A stretch of DNA of 64,000 nt, from assembly GCF_036173105.1 (NCBI RefSeq), contig NZ_CP108053.1:6820001-6884000 (forward strand). Reading direction: 5' to 3'. The DNA is from Streptomyces sp. NBC_00287 (GTDB lineage: Bacteria; Actinomycetota; Actinomycetes; Streptomycetales; Streptomycetaceae). The notes below the pieces were generated by a model that saw only the letters and a program-made list of their open reading frames with translations, was not told the origin of the DNA and ran no database searches. Both the position numbers and the translations under genes were made by a program. Of this stretch, positions 8,966 to 18,195 are shown one piece after another; within the stretch, counting starts at the first letter, position 1, and every line of letters starts with the position of its first letter.

Positions 8966-9675
8966 CCGGAGTCCCGGCATCCGCCGCGGGCGGCTCCTCC
9001 AAGGCGACGCCGGCGGCCGCGGCCTCCGGTGAACCCGGGGGCGCGAAGCCGGTCCGGGGTGGGAAGATCGCGGCGGCGGCCGTCAACCAGGCCAGCGTCT
9101 GGAACATCGCCAACCTCCTGACCATGCTCCGGCTGCTGCTCGTCCCCGCGTTCGTCATGCTGATGCTGGCCGACGGCGGCTATGACCCGGCGTGGCGCTC
9201 GCTCGCCTGGGCGGCCTTCGCCATCGCCATGATCACCGATCTGTTCGACGGTCATATCGCGCGGACGTACAACCTGGTCACCGACTTCGGGAAGATCGCC
9301 GACCCCATCGCCGACAAGGCGATCATGGGGGCGGCGCTGATCTGTCTGTCCGCCCTCGGTGATCTGCCGTGGTGGGTGACCGCGGTGATCCTCGGCCGGG
9401 AACTCGGCGTCACCTTGCTGCGTTTTCTCGTCATCCGGTACGGCGTCATCCCGGCGAGCCGGGGCGGCAAGCTCAAGACGCTCACGCAGGGCGTGGCCGT
9501 CGGCATGTACATCCTGGCGCTGACGGGGTGGCTGGCCACTCTGCGGTTCTGGGTGATGGGTGCGGCGGTCGTCCTGACCGTGGTGACCGGGCTCGACTAT
9601 GTAAGACAGGCCATTGTGCTGCGCAGACAGGGAATCGCCGAGCGCAAGGCCGCGTTGGAGGAGACGGAAGCGTGA
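8962..9675 (+). CDS. pgsA: CDP-diacylglycerol-glycerol-3-phosphate 3-phosphatidyltransferase
   Basis: This 237-residue integral membrane enzyme makes phosphatidylglycerol phosphate. The CDP-alcohol phosphotransferase signature D-x2-DG-x2-AR-x8-G-x3-D-x3-D is fully present in DLFDGHIARTYNLVTDFGKI followed by ADPIADK. A Gly/Ala-rich cytoplasmic tail of about 45 residues precedes WNIANLLTMLRLLLVPAFV, the first membrane segment. The ATG overlaps the rimO stop by four bases, and its own stop overlaps the cinA start, so rimO-pgsA-cinA is one tightly coupled operon. Confidence 0.94.
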   Translation: MTGVPASAAGGSSKATPAAAASGEPGGAKPVRGGKIAAAAVNQASVWNIANLLTMLRLLLVPAFVMLMLADGGYDPAWRSLAWAAFAIAMITDLFDGHIARTYNLVTDFGKIADPIADKAIMGAALICLSALGDLPWWVTAVILGRELGVTLLRFLVIRYGVIPASRGGKLKTLTQGVAVGMYILALTGWLATLRFWVMGAAVVLTVVTGLDYVRQAIVLRRQGIAERKAALEETEA

Positions 9676-10217
9676 ATTCCCCGGCCGCCGACGTGGTGCG
9701 ACTACTGACAGTGAGGGGCGAGACCCTCGCTGTCGCGGAATCGCTCACCGGTGGCCTTGTTGCGGCGGAAATCACAGCGGCCCCCGGGGCGTCCAAGGCC
9801 TTCCGGGGTTCGGTGACCGCCTACGCCACCGAGCTCAAGCACCGGATGCTCGGCGTCGACACCTCCCTGCTGGAGCGGCGCGGAGCGGTGGACCCGCAGG
9901 TCGCGGCCCAGATGGCGGCCGGAGTGCGGAAGGCTCTGGGAGCCGACTGGGGCATCGCGACGACCGGCGTCGCAGGGCCCGAGGAGCAGGACGGGCAGCC
10001 CGTAGGCACCGTTTTCGTGGCCGTGGATGGCCCCTGGGCAGCGGATTCCGGACCCGCTGGTGGCGGGAAAGTGGCCTCGCTGCGGTTGAACGGCGACCGG
10101 GCGGAAATTCGTATGGAGAGTGTACGGAGCGTACTCGCGTTGCTCCTTCAGCAGCTTGCGAGCGAACAGACCGAGAATGAGCGGGCACAGGATACGGAAC
10201 AGAACGGGGGGTTTTGA
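9672..10217 (+). CDS. cinA: CinA C-terminal domain protein, nicotinamide-nucleotide amidase (PncC type)
   Basis: This 181-residue protein carries only the C-terminal CinA/PncC domain that deamidates nicotinamide mononucleotide for NAD recycling. Typical motifs are TLAVAESLTGGLVAAEIT, AYATELKHRMLGV, AAGVRKALGADWGIATTGVAGP and PVGTVFVAV. Full CinA proteins have an extra N-terminal MoCF-like domain that is absent here, as in other actinobacteria. The GTG start overlaps the pgsA stop by four bases. The last 20 residues are Glu/Gln/Asn-rich and look disordered. Confidence 0.9.
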   Translation: MNSPAADVVRLLTVRGETLAVAESLTGGLVAAEITAAPGASKAFRGSVTAYATELKHRMLGVDTSLLERRGAVDPQVAAQMAAGVRKALGADWGIATTGVAGPEEQDGQPVGTVFVAVDGPWAADSGPAGGGKVASLRLNGDRAEIRMESVRSVLALLLQQLASEQTENERAQDTEQNGGF

Positions 10218-10326
10218 TGTTTGCAGCCCTGAGTGAACACGACATCGCTCCCCGCACGGCCGCAGCGCGAGGCGGTACGGTGGGGCGTGAAGGATGCGGC
10301 TACGCGGTCCGAGGAGGGAGCCACCG

Positions 10327-10707
10327 ATGATTCTGCTCCGTCGCCTGCTGGGTGACGTGCTGCGTCGGCAGCGCCAGCGCCAGGGCCGTACTCTGCGCGA
10401 AGTCTCCTCGTCCGCCCGAGTTTCGCTCGGCTATCTCTCCGAGGTGGAGCGGGGGCAGAAGGAGGCTTCCTCCGAGCTGCTCTCCGCCATCTGCGACGCG
10501 CTGGACGTACGGATGTCCGAGCTCATGCGGGAAGTGAGCGACGAGCTCGCCCTCGCCGAGCTGGCCCAGTCTGCTGCGGCCACCCCCAGCGAACCTGTGC
10601 CCACGTCGGTGCGACCGATGCTGGGTTCCGTTTCGGTGACCGGTGTGCCACCGGAACGGGTGACGATCAAGGCGCCCGCGGAAGCTGTGGACGTGGTCGC
10701 CGCGTGA
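10327..10707 (+). CDS. clgR: ClgR, Clp protease gene regulator
   Basis: This 126-residue XRE-family activator has its HTH near residues 20-75 (LREVSSSARVSLGYLSEVERGQ then KEASSELLSAICDALDVRMSEL), followed by a short Ala/Val/Pro-rich tail that ends VVAA. In S. lividans ClgR the two C-terminal alanines mark the protein for ClpP-dependent turnover, and the same ending is seen here. It activates clp and lon genes in relatives. The ATG at 10327 follows GGAGG and is the best start; an in-frame ATG at 10294 would add 11 residues. It may be read from the rimO operon or from a promoter in the 109-base spacer. Confidence 0.9.
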   Translation: MILLRRLLGDVLRRQRQRQGRTLREVSSSARVSLGYLSEVERGQKEASSELLSAICDALDVRMSELMREVSDELALAELAQSAAATPSEPVPTSVRPMLGSVSVTGVPPERVTIKAPAEAVDVVAA

Positions 10708-10757
10708 GTGTCACGCGCGTGGGCGCATGAGCTGATCATGCGCTGAAGAAGTGTGCG

Positions 10758-10810
10758 AAGCCCCGGCCGGGGTTTCTCCAGGCGAACTGGAGAGGCGACG
10801 GCCGGGGCTT
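10758..10810 (+). terminator. Terminator hairpin after clgR
   Basis: AAGCCCCGGCCG (10758-10769) pairs with CGGCCGGGGCTT (10799-10810). The 29-base loop itself contains a CTCCAG/CTGGAG stem, so the whole forms a long stacked hairpin without a T-tract. Confidence 0.8.
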
Positions 10811-10866
10811 TCGTGCATCGTGGAGGGCGTGGGACTCGGGGCCGGCACACCGATCGGAGCATGTGG

Positions 10867-11337
10867 ATGTACGTCGTCAAGAGCCCGTTGTCCGACGCCG
10901 ACCTGAAGACCGTGTCCGAGGCGCTGCAGGGCGCTCTCGTCGATCTCGTGGACCTCGGCCTGGTGGCGAAGCAGATCCACTGGAACGTGGTCGGACCGCG
11001 GTTCCGTTCCGTGCATCTCCAGCTCGACGAGGTCGTGGACACCGCGCGGGCGCACTCCGACACGGTCGCGGAGCGCGCCTCGGCCCTCGGCGTCCCGCCC
11101 GACGGGCGCGCCGCGACGGTGGCCGGGGGCAGCGGCATCGCGGCCGTGCCCGACGGCTGGGTCAAGGACGTGGACGCGGTGGGGACGCTGGTGAAGGCGC
11201 TCGGCGCGGTGATCGTCCGGATGCGGGAGCGGGTCGGGGCGACCGGTGAGGCGGACCCGGTCAGCCAGGACATCTTCATCACCATCACGGCGGATCTGGA
11301 GAAGCATCACTGGATGTTCCAGGCCGAGAACGGGTGA
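10867..11337 (+). CDS. Dps/ferritin-like DNA-protection protein
   Basis: This 156-residue four-helix ferritin-like protein contains the Dps ferroxidase block KQIHWNVVGPRFRSVHLQLD, with the downstream acidic residues DEVVDTARAHSDTVAERA and a C-terminal HHWMFQAE. Dps proteins oxidise ferrous iron with peroxide and can coat DNA in stress or spores. The ATG at 10867 is preferred because GGAG lies seven bases upstream; another ATG at 10861 is too close to it. Position after clgR matches the S. coelicolor gene I believe is called dpsB (SCO5756), but I leave the symbol blank. Both tails are short, so DNA binding by basic tails is not obvious. Confidence 0.88.
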   Translation: MYVVKSPLSDADLKTVSEALQGALVDLVDLGLVAKQIHWNVVGPRFRSVHLQLDEVVDTARAHSDTVAERASALGVPPDGRAATVAGGSGIAAVPDGWVKDVDAVGTLVKALGAVIVRMRERVGATGEADPVSQDIFITITADLEKHHWMFQAENG

Positions 11338-11427
11338 CGCTGCTTCCGTGTGCCGCTGGTGCGCCCTGCCGGTGGGTGCGGGTGGTGATCTAGCTTCGGG
11401 CTGTTCGGCGGGCTGGAGGTGGCGGTC

Positions 11428-11703
11428 ATGGCGGGGATAGTGCGCCGGGGGGTGGCGCTCGGGCTCGGGGCGCTGTGGTGGTGGGCCGTGCTGCGGCTCG
11501 CCGTGGCGCCGGACGCCGGGGTGGTGGAGGGCGCGATTGCCGCCGGGGGGTGGGGGCTGAGCCTGTTGCCGGTGCACTGTGTGCCGAAGGCGCGGGCCGC
11601 GGGCGCGCTGGCCACGGGGCGGTGGGTACAGGCGTGGCGGGCGGCCGGGATCACCACGGCATCGCCACACCCCCGTTCGGACGCAGGATCTGACCCGTCG
11701 TGA
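11428..11703 (+). CDS. Small hydrophobic protein of unknown function
   Basis: A 91-residue product with one or two hydrophobic stretches (VALGLGALWWWAVLRLAVA and the GWGLSLLPV region). GGAGG lies eight bases before ATG 11428; a GTG at 11419 is in frame. The last 17 codons overlap the 3' end of the convergent short-chain dehydrogenase (11651-12415), and that tail is Ser/Pro-rich and probably not structured. I recognise no family. The gene could be real in its first 75 residues with a run-on tail. Confidence 0.5.
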   Translation: MAGIVRRGVALGLGALWWWAVLRLAVAPDAGVVEGAIAAGGWGLSLLPVHCVPKARAAGALATGRWVQAWRAAGITTASPHPRSDAGSDPS

Positions 11704-12415
11704 AGGCCGAGGCGTCCGAGGCCAGATACAGCACCGCGTGCGCGACGTCCTCCGGTTCGCCGACGCGGCCCAGGGGCGCCATACGTGTCATGAGCGCCTC
11801 GGTGTGCGCCTGTGCTTCGTCGTCGTGGCGGTCCGTCATGGGGGTGCGGATCCAGCCCGGCGCCACGGCGTTGACCCGGATGCCGTGCCGGCCCACCTCG
11901 GTCGCGAGCGTCTTCGTCAGCTGGACCACCGCCGCCTTGGCCGCGCCGTAGCAGAGCAGTCCGGGGCCGCCGGTGTCGACGGCGCCCGAGGCCATGGTGA
12001 CGATGCTGCCCCGGATGCGCTGGGCGAGCATCAGGCGGGCGGCCTCCTGGCAGGCGTAGAGGACACCCTTGAAGTTGACGTTCAGGACGCGGTCGAGGTC
12101 CTCGTCCCTCGTCTCCAGGACCGGACTGCTGTGCATGATCCCGGCGACCGCGGCCAGCACGTCCAGGCGCTCACAGGATTCGACCGCCTGCTTGAGCTGG
12201 GTGCGGTCCGTGACGTCCAGAGGGTGGGTGTGGGCGGTGCCGCCTCGGTCCTTGATCAGGGTCGCCGTCTCGTGCAGGCCCTGCGGGTCGCGGTCCGCGC
12301 AGTGCACGGTCGCGCCGGCTTCCGCGAGCAGAATGGCCGACGCGCGGCCGATTCCGCTCGCGGCGCCGGTGACGAAGGCGGTGCGTCCGGTGAGGTCGTA
12401 CGCGGTGACGGCCAT
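11651..12415 (-). CDS. Short-chain dehydrogenase/reductase (SDR)
   Basis: This 254-residue Rossmann oxidoreductase has the cofactor loop VTGAASGIGRAS near residue 13, CADRD after beta-2 (the acidic end suggests NAD preference), the LAAVAGI core strand, catalytic Ser in IVTMASGAVD, YxxxK as CYGAAKAAV, and the PGWIRTPM substrate loop. The substrate cannot be told. The start at 12415 is chosen because a TTGACG-18-TACCGT promoter ends six bases before it. It converges on the small membrane-protein gene and overlaps it by 53 bases. Confidence 0.9.
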   Translation of the reverse strand: MAVTAYDLTGRTAFVTGAASGIGRASAILLAEAGATVHCADRDPQGLHETATLIKDRGGTAHTHPLDVTDRTQLKQAVESCERLDVLAAVAGIMHSSPVLETRDEDLDRVLNVNFKGVLYACQEAARLMLAQRIRGSIVTMASGAVDTGGPGLLCYGAAKAAVVQLTKTLATEVGRHGIRVNAVAPGWIRTPMTDRHDDEAQAHTEALMTRMAPLGRVGEPEDVAHAVLYLASDASAFTTGQILRPNGGVAMPW

Positions 12416-12421
12416 GAAGGG

Positions 12422-12451
12422 ACGGTACGAGGGTTTCTGACAGGCCGTCAA
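12422..12451 (-). promoter_or_regulatory. Leaderless SDR promoter
   Basis: On the minus strand TTGACG (12451-12446), an 18-base spacer and TACCGT (12427-12422) precede the ATG at 12415 by six bases. This is a housekeeping-type promoter whose transcript would begin at the start codon. Confidence 0.6.
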
Positions 12452-12481
12452 TTGTTGTGTCGGGCTGTTTCTGGCGGATCG

Positions 12482-13315
12482 TCAATTGCTGGTACGGCGG
12501 TGATGTCCCGGTGTCGGGGCCGGGCCGGTCTGGCAGCTCGGGCACCAGTAGGTGGGGCGTTCGCGGGAGCCGTCGCCCTGGTTGGCGGAGCGGATCGAGG
12601 TGCCGCAGCGCAGGCAGGGGCGGGGTGCGCGGCCGTAGACGAAGAGGTCCTGGCCGCGGCGGCCGGTCGTGCCCGTCGTGTTGCGGACCGGGCGGTCGCG
12701 GTTGGCCTCCAGGAGCTTCTTGGCGAGAGCGGGGAGTTTTGCCGCGCGGTCGGGCGGGAGGGCGCCGACCGGGAGCCAGGGGGTGGCGCCGAGGAGGAAG
12801 CAGAGCTCGCTCTTGTAGATATTGCCGATGCCGGCGAGGTTGCGCTGGTCGAGGAGGGCCTCGCCGAGGGGGCGGGCGGGGTCCGAGAGGAGGTTGGCCA
12901 GGGCCTGGTCGGGGTTCCAGTTCGGGCCCAGGAGGTCGGGGCCGAGGTGGCCGACGGCCCGGGACTCGTCGGTGGTGCGGAGCAGTTCGAGGACCGGGAG
13001 GCGGTAACCGACGGCTGTGCGGTCGGCGGTGGCGAGGACCGCACGGATCTGGTGGGTGGGGCCGCCGGTCCAGCGCTGACGGTCGGTGTACACCTTCCAG
13101 GAGCCGTCCATGCCGAGGTGGGTGTGCAGGGTCAGGCCGCCCTCGATCCGGGTGAGGAGGTGCTTGCCGCGCGGGGTGACGTCCAGGACGGCGCGGTCGG
13201 TGAGGTCGACGGTGGCGTACTTGGGCACCCTGAAGTCGCTGCGGGTCAGCACCTTGCCCGCGAGGGCTTCGTGCAGCCGTCTCGCGGCCTGCCAGACCGT
13301 GTCTCCTTCGGGCAT
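12482..13315 (-). CDS. Endonuclease VIII-like DNA glycosylase (Nei/Fpg family)
   Basis: This 277-residue base-excision repair enzyme starts MPEGDTVWQAARRLHEAL, giving the catalytic N-terminal Pro and Glu of Fpg/Nei enzymes. PRGKHLLTRIEG (beta-hairpin Lys), the H2TH region (LLDQRNLAGIGNIYKSELCFL) and a C-terminal zinc finger (CLRCGTSIRS to YWCPSCQTG) are all present. It removes oxidised pyrimidines and cleaves the abasic site. It starts 26 bases after the lhr stop on the same strand, so it is almost certainly in an operon with the Lhr helicase and would share its damage-type promoter. It resembles the mycobacterial Nei2 arrangement. Confidence 0.93.
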   Translation of the reverse strand: MPEGDTVWQAARRLHEALAGKVLTRSDFRVPKYATVDLTDRAVLDVTPRGKHLLTRIEGGLTLHTHLGMDGSWKVYTDRQRWTGGPTHQIRAVLATADRTAVGYRLPVLELLRTTDESRAVGHLGPDLLGPNWNPDQALANLLSDPARPLGEALLDQRNLAGIGNIYKSELCFLLGATPWLPVGALPPDRAAKLPALAKKLLEANRDRPVRNTTGTTGRRGQDLFVYGRAPRPCLRCGTSIRSANQGDGSRERPTYWCPSCQTGPAPTPGHHRRTSN

Positions 13316-13341
13316 GGGTCAAGGGTGGCATGCGCCCCGGG

Positions 13342-16300
13342 TCACGCTCGTAGGCGCAGACCGCGGGGGGTGGCGATGAAGCCCGCTCCTTCGAGGAGGG
13401 CGCCGAGGGGGGACGTCAGGGCCGAGGCGCCGTTGACGCGTTCGACGGTGACCGTGCCCAGGGAGCCCGCGCGGGCTGCCGCGGCCAGGGCGTCGGCGGC
13501 CGCCTGGAGGCGGGGGTCGTCCGTCGGTGCGTCGTCCGGGGCGGTGGACCAGGCCAGCAGGGTCTTGCCGCCGCGCTCCATGTAGAGGGTCAGCTCGCCG
13601 TCGACCAGGACGACCAGAGAGCCCGCCTTGCGGCCCGGTTTGTGTCCGGCGCCGGTGGGGGGCTCGGGCCAGGGAAGGGCGGCGCCGTACGCGTTCGCCG
13701 GGTCGGCGGCGGCGAGGACTACGGCACGGGAGTCGGGGGTGGGGCGGCGGCGGTTCGGGGGCGGGGGGAAGTCGCGGGGGGAGAGGTACTCGTCCGGCCT
13801 GGTGGGGGTGTGGGGGGCGCCGTCGTCGTAGCTTTCGGCGAAACCGTGGTCCGTGAAGGGGTTGGTCGGGAAGGCGTCCGCCGGGAAGGCCTCGTTCGGG
13901 AAGGCGTCGGTCGGGAAGTGTGCGGCCGGTGTCGGCAGCGTCTCGCCGCGGTCGCGGGCGTTCGATACTGCGCGCAGGCGGTCCACCGCGCCGTCCATCG
14001 CGAACTGCGCGGCGCCGAGGCCCTCCACCACATAGCCGCGCCGGGCCTGACCGCTCTCCTCGAAGACGGACAGGATGCGGTACGTCGCCGAAAACCCGCC
14101 CTCGACGCCTTCCGCGGAGACCGCGCCCCGGGTCACCACGCCGTGCCGGTCGAGGAGGGTGCGGGCCAGGGCGTGTGCGCGCACGGTGGGGTCGGGTTCG
14201 TGGGCCGGGAGCAGGGCCCAGCGCCCGGCGACCGTCGGCGGGCCCGAGCGGGAGGCGGGGCGGGCGGCGGCTGTGAGCGAGCCGTAGCGCCCGCGCGGGA
14301 TCGTGCGCTTGGCGCGGTGAGCCGTGGACCCCGCAGTGCGGCCCGAGCCCAGCAGCGAGCGCATCGGGGCCAGGGTGTCGTTCGTCAACCGGCCCGACCA
14401 GGCCAGCTCCCAGACGATGTCGGCGAGTTGAGGGTCGGTGGCGTCGGGGTGGGTGGTGGCGCGGACCTGGTCGGCGATCTGCCGGAAGAACAGGCCGTAG
14501 CCCCCGGACAGCGCGTCCAGGACGGACTGGTGAAGCGCCGTCAGCTCCAGGGGATGGGGCGCCGACAGCAGCAGGGGAGCCGCGTCCGCCATGTACAGGG
14601 AGACCCAGCCGTCCTTGCCGGGCAGGGCACCCGCGCCCGCCCACACCACCTCTCCGGCGGCGGTCAGTTCGTCGAGCATCCCGGGCATGTAGTTCGCGAC
14701 CCGGGACGGCAGGACCAGCTTCTCCAGAGCGGAGGCGGGCACCGACGCGCCCTGCAACTGCTCGATGGCGCGCACCAGTCCATCGATGCCGCGCAGCCCG
14801 TGCCCCTTGCCGATGTGCTGCCACTGCGGGAGGAACTGGGCGAGCGCGGCCGGGGGCACCGGCTCCAGCTCGTGCCGCAGCGCGGCCAGGGAACGGCGCC
14901 TGAGGCGGCGCAACACCGCCGCGTCGCACCACTCCTGGCCGATCCCGGCCGGATGGAACTCTCCCTGTACGACCCTTCCCGCCGCCGCGAGCCGCTGGAG
15001 GGCGCCCTCGGTGACGGCCACGCCCAGGCCGAAGCGGGCCGCAGCGGTGACCGAGGTGAACGGGCCGTGGGTGCGGGCGTAGCGCGCGAGGAGGTCGCCG
15101 AGCGGGTCCTTCACCGGTTCCGTGAAGGCCTCCGGGACGCCGACCGGCAGTGCGGTGCCGAGGGCGTCGCGCAGCCGGCCCGCGTCCTCGATCGCCGCCC
15201 AGTGGTCGGCGCCGGCGACCCGGACCTTGATCGCGCGGCGGGCTCCGGCGAGCTCCTGCGCCCACTGCGGCTCCGCGCCCCGTTCGGCGAGCTCGGCGTC
15301 CGTGAGCGGGCCCAGGAGGCGCAGGAGGTCCGCGACACTCTCGGCGTCCTTTGCACGGCGGTCCTCGGTGAGCCACTGGAGCTCCCGCTCCAGCTCGGTC
15401 AGCACCTCCGCGTCGAGCAGCTCGCGCAGCTCCGCCTGGCCGAGCAGCTCGGCCAGCAGCCGGGAGTCGAGGGAGAGGGCGGCGGCGCGGCGCTCGGCGA
15501 GCGGGGAGTCGCCCTCGTACAGGAACTGGGCGACGTAGCCGAAGAGGAGGGAACGCGCGAAGGGGGAGGGCTCGGGGGTGGTGACCTCGACCAGGCGCAC
15601 CTTGCGGGATTCCAGGTCGCCCATCAGCTCGGTGAGGCCGGGGACGTCGAAGACGTCCTGGAGACATTCGCGGACCGCCTCCAGGACGATCGGGAACGAA
15701 CCGAACTCGCTGGCCACCTGGAGCAGTTGGGCCGCGCGCTGGCGCTGCTGCCACAGCGGGGTGCGCTTGCCGGGGTTGCGGCGCGGGAGCAGGAGGGCGC
15801 GGGCGGCGCACTCCCGGAAGCGGGAGGCGAACAGGGCCGAGCCGCCGACCTGGTCGGTGACGATCTGGTCGACGTCGCCCTTGTCGAAGACGACGTCCGC
15901 GGCGCCGACGGGGGCCTGGTCGGCGTCGAACTCCGTGCCCGTCTGCATGGGCTCCCGGTCGAGCAGGTCCAGGCCCATCAGGTCGGCGTCCGGGAGGCGC
16001 AGCACAATGCCGTCGTCGGCGTGCATCACCTGGGCGTCCATGCCGTACCGCTCGGAGAGCTTGGCGCCGAGCGCCAGCGCCCAGGGGGCGTGCACCTGGG
16101 CGCCGAAGGGGGAGTGCACGACGACCCGCCAGTCGCCGAGCTCGTCGCGGAAGCGCTCGACGACGATGGTGCGGTCGTCGGGGATGTGGCCGCAGGCCTC
16201 ACGCTGTTCGTCCAGGTAGGACAGGACATTGTCGGCGGCCCAGGCGTCCAGGCCCGCCGCCAGGAGGCGCAGCCGGGCGTCCTCCTTGGTGAGCGAGCCG

Positions 16301-18189
16301 ACCTCGCGCAGGAACGCGCCCACCGCGCGGCCCAGTTCGAGCGGGCGGCCCAGCTGGTCGCCCTTCCAGAAGGGGAGCCGGCCGGGGACGCCCGGCGCGG
16401 GGGAGACCAGGACACGGTCACGGGTGATGTCCTCGATGCGCCAGGAGCTGGTGCCGAGGGTGAAGACATCGCCCACGCGTGACTCGTAGACCATCTCCTC
16501 GTCGAGCTCGCCGACCCGGCCCCCGCCCTTCTTGGGGTCGGATCCGGCGAGGAACACCCCGAACAGACCGCGGTCGGGGATGGTGCCGCCGGAGGTGACG
16601 GCGAGGCGCTGGGCGCCGGGGCGGCCCGTGATCGTGCCGGCGACGCGGTCCCACACCACGCGCGGGCGCAGTTCGGCGAAGGCGTCCGAGGGGTAGCGCC
16701 CGGCGAGCATGTCGAGGACGGCAGTGAACGCGGACTCGGGCAGCGAGGCGAAGGGGGCGGCCCGGCGGGCCATTGCGAGGAGGTCGTCGAACTGCCAGGT
16801 GTCCATCGACGTCATGGCGACGAGCTGCTGGGCCAGCACGTCCAGGGGGTTGGCCGGGACGCGGAGCGACTCGATCGCGCCGGTGCGCATCCGCTCGGTG
16901 ACCACGGCCGCCTGGACCAGGTCGCCGCGGTACTTCGGGAAGACCACGCCGGTCGAGACCGCGCCCACCTGGTGCCCCGCGCGGCCCACGCGCTGGAGGC
17001 CGGAGGCCACGGACGGCGGGGACTCCACCTGGACGACCAGGTCGACCGCGCCCATGTCGATGCCCAGTTCGAGGCTGGAGGTGGCCACAACGGCGGGGAG
17101 CCGGCCCGCCTTGAGGTCCTCCTCGACGAGGGAGCGCTGCTCCTTGGAGACCGAGCCGTGGTGGGCGCGGGCGATGACGGGCGGGGCGCCCTGGGCGGCC
17201 CCGGAGCCGCCCATCAGCTCGGCAGGGGCGTGGTGCTCGTCAAGAGGCTCGCCCGTGGCTCGCTCGTACGCGATCTCGTTCAGGCGGTTGCACAGGCGCT
17301 CCGCCAGGCGGCGGGAGTTGGCGAAGACGATGGTGGAGCGGTGGGACTGGACGAGGTCGGCGATGCGCTCCTCGACATGCGGCCAGATCGACGGGCGCTC
17401 CCCGCCCTCATTGCCGTCGGCCACCGGGGAGCCGCCCAGCTCGCCCAGGTCCTCGACCGGGACCACCACCGAGAGGTCGAACTCCTTGCCGGACTTCGGC
17501 TGAACGATCTCCACCTTGCGGCGCGGGGAGAGATAGCGGGCGACCTCGTCGACCGGCCGGACCGTGGCGGACAGGCCGATGCGGCGGGCGGGCCTGGGCA
17601 GGAGCTCGTCCAGACGCTCCAGGGAGAGCGCGAGATGGGCGCCGCGCTTGGTGCCCGCGACCGCGTGCACCTCGTCCAGGATCACCGTCTCGATGCCGGT
17701 CAGCGCCTCGCGGGTGGCCGAGGTCAGCATCAGGAACAGGGACTCGGGCGTGGTGATCAGAATGTCCGGGGGACGGGTGGCCAGGGCGCGGCGCTCGGCG
17801 GCGGGGGTGTCGCCGGAGCGGATGCCGACCTTGACCTCCGGCTCGGGCAGTCCCAGGCGGACGGACTCCTGCCGGATGCCGGTCAGTGGACTGCGGAGGT
17901 TGCGCTCGACGTCCACCGCCAGAGCCTTCAGCGGGGAGACGTACAGAACGCGGCAGCGCTTCTTGGGGTCGGCGGGCGGGGGTGTGGAGGCCAGCTGGTC
18001 CAGGGCGGCGAGGAACGCGGCCAGCGTCTTGCCGGACCCGGTGGGCGCCACCACCAGGACGTCCGAACCTTCGCCGATGGCCCGCCACGCGCCCGCCTGG
18101 GCCGCGGTGGGCGCGGAGAAGGCCCCCGTGAACCAGCCGCGGGTCGCGGGGGAGAAGCCGTCCAGAGCTCGGTGTGCGGAGCTGACCAT
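13342..18189 (-). CDS. lhr: Lhr-type ATP-dependent DNA helicase (long form)
   Basis: A 1615-residue superfamily-2 helicase. Motif I APTGSGKTLAAF lies near residue 50, followed by TTPESLFLML, motif II VILDEVHAVAGTKRG, motif III LSATVRPVDE, then VATSSLELGIDMGAVDLVVQ and QRVGRAGH (motifs V and VI). A winged-helix and beta-barrel core follow, and then the long C-terminal Lhr domain. Actinobacterial Lhr is a DNA-translocating 3'-5' helicase induced by DNA damage in mycobacteria. Two low-complexity blocks near residues 1450-1530 (FPTDAFPNEAFPADAFPTN and Pro/Arg-rich sequence) look like recent insertions. The ATG at 18189 is the predicted transcription start. Downstream, a Nei-like glycosylase is co-directional. 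Confidence 0.94.
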   Translation of the reverse strand: MVSSAHRALDGFSPATRGWFTGAFSAPTAAQAGAWRAIGEGSDVLVVAPTGSGKTLAAFLAALDQLASTPPPADPKKRCRVLYVSPLKALAVDVERNLRSPLTGIRQESVRLGLPEPEVKVGIRSGDTPAAERRALATRPPDILITTPESLFLMLTSATREALTGIETVILDEVHAVAGTKRGAHLALSLERLDELLPRPARRIGLSATVRPVDEVARYLSPRRKVEIVQPKSGKEFDLSVVVPVEDLGELGGSPVADGNEGGERPSIWPHVEERIADLVQSHRSTIVFANSRRLAERLCNRLNEIAYERATGEPLDEHHAPAELMGGSGAAQGAPPVIARAHHGSVSKEQRSLVEEDLKAGRLPAVVATSSLELGIDMGAVDLVVQVESPPSVASGLQRVGRAGHQVGAVSTGVVFPKYRGDLVQAAVVTERMRTGAIESLRVPANPLDVLAQQLVAMTSMDTWQFDDLLAMARRAAPFASLPESAFTAVLDMLAGRYPSDAFAELRPRVVWDRVAGTITGRPGAQRLAVTSGGTIPDRGLFGVFLAGSDPKKGGGRVGELDEEMVYESRVGDVFTLGTSSWRIEDITRDRVLVSPAPGVPGRLPFWKGDQLGRPLELGRAVGAFLREVGSLTKEDARLRLLAAGLDAWAADNVLSYLDEQREACGHIPDDRTIVVERFRDELGDWRVVVHSPFGAQVHAPWALALGAKLSERYGMDAQVMHADDGIVLRLPDADLMGLDLLDREPMQTGTEFDADQAPVGAADVVFDKGDVDQIVTDQVGGSALFASRFRECAARALLLPRRNPGKRTPLWQQRQRAAQLLQVASEFGSFPIVLEAVRECLQDVFDVPGLTELMGDLESRKVRLVEVTTPEPSPFARSLLFGYVAQFLYEGDSPLAERRAAALSLDSRLLAELLGQAELRELLDAEVLTELERELQWLTEDRRAKDAESVADLLRLLGPLTDAELAERGAEPQWAQELAGARRAIKVRVAGADHWAAIEDAGRLRDALGTALPVGVPEAFTEPVKDPLGDLLARYARTHGPFTSVTAAARFGLGVAVTEGALQRLAAAGRVVQGEFHPAGIGQEWCDAAVLRRLRRRSLAALRHELEPVPPAALAQFLPQWQHIGKGHGLRGIDGLVRAIEQLQGASVPASALEKLVLPSRVANYMPGMLDELTAAGEVVWAGAGALPGKDGWVSLYMADAAPLLLSAPHPLELTALHQSVLDALSGGYGLFFRQIADQVRATTHPDATDPQLADIVWELAWSGRLTNDTLAPMRSLLGSGRTAGSTAHRAKRTIPRGRYGSLTAAARPASRSGPPTVAGRWALLPAHEPDPTVRAHALARTLLDRHGVVTRGAVSAEGVEGGFSATYRILSVFEESGQARRGYVVEGLGAAQFAMDGAVDRLRAVSNARDRGETLPTPAAHFPTDAFPNEAFPADAFPTNPFTDHGFAESYDDGAPHTPTRPDEYLSPRDFPPPPNRRRPTPDSRAVVLAAADPANAYGAALPWPEPPTGAGHKPGRKAGSLVVLVDGELTLYMERGGKTLLAWSTAPDDAPTDDPRLQAAADALAAAARAGSLGTVTVERVNGASALTSPLGALLEGAGFIATPRGLRLRA

Positions 18190-18195
18190 GCGTCC

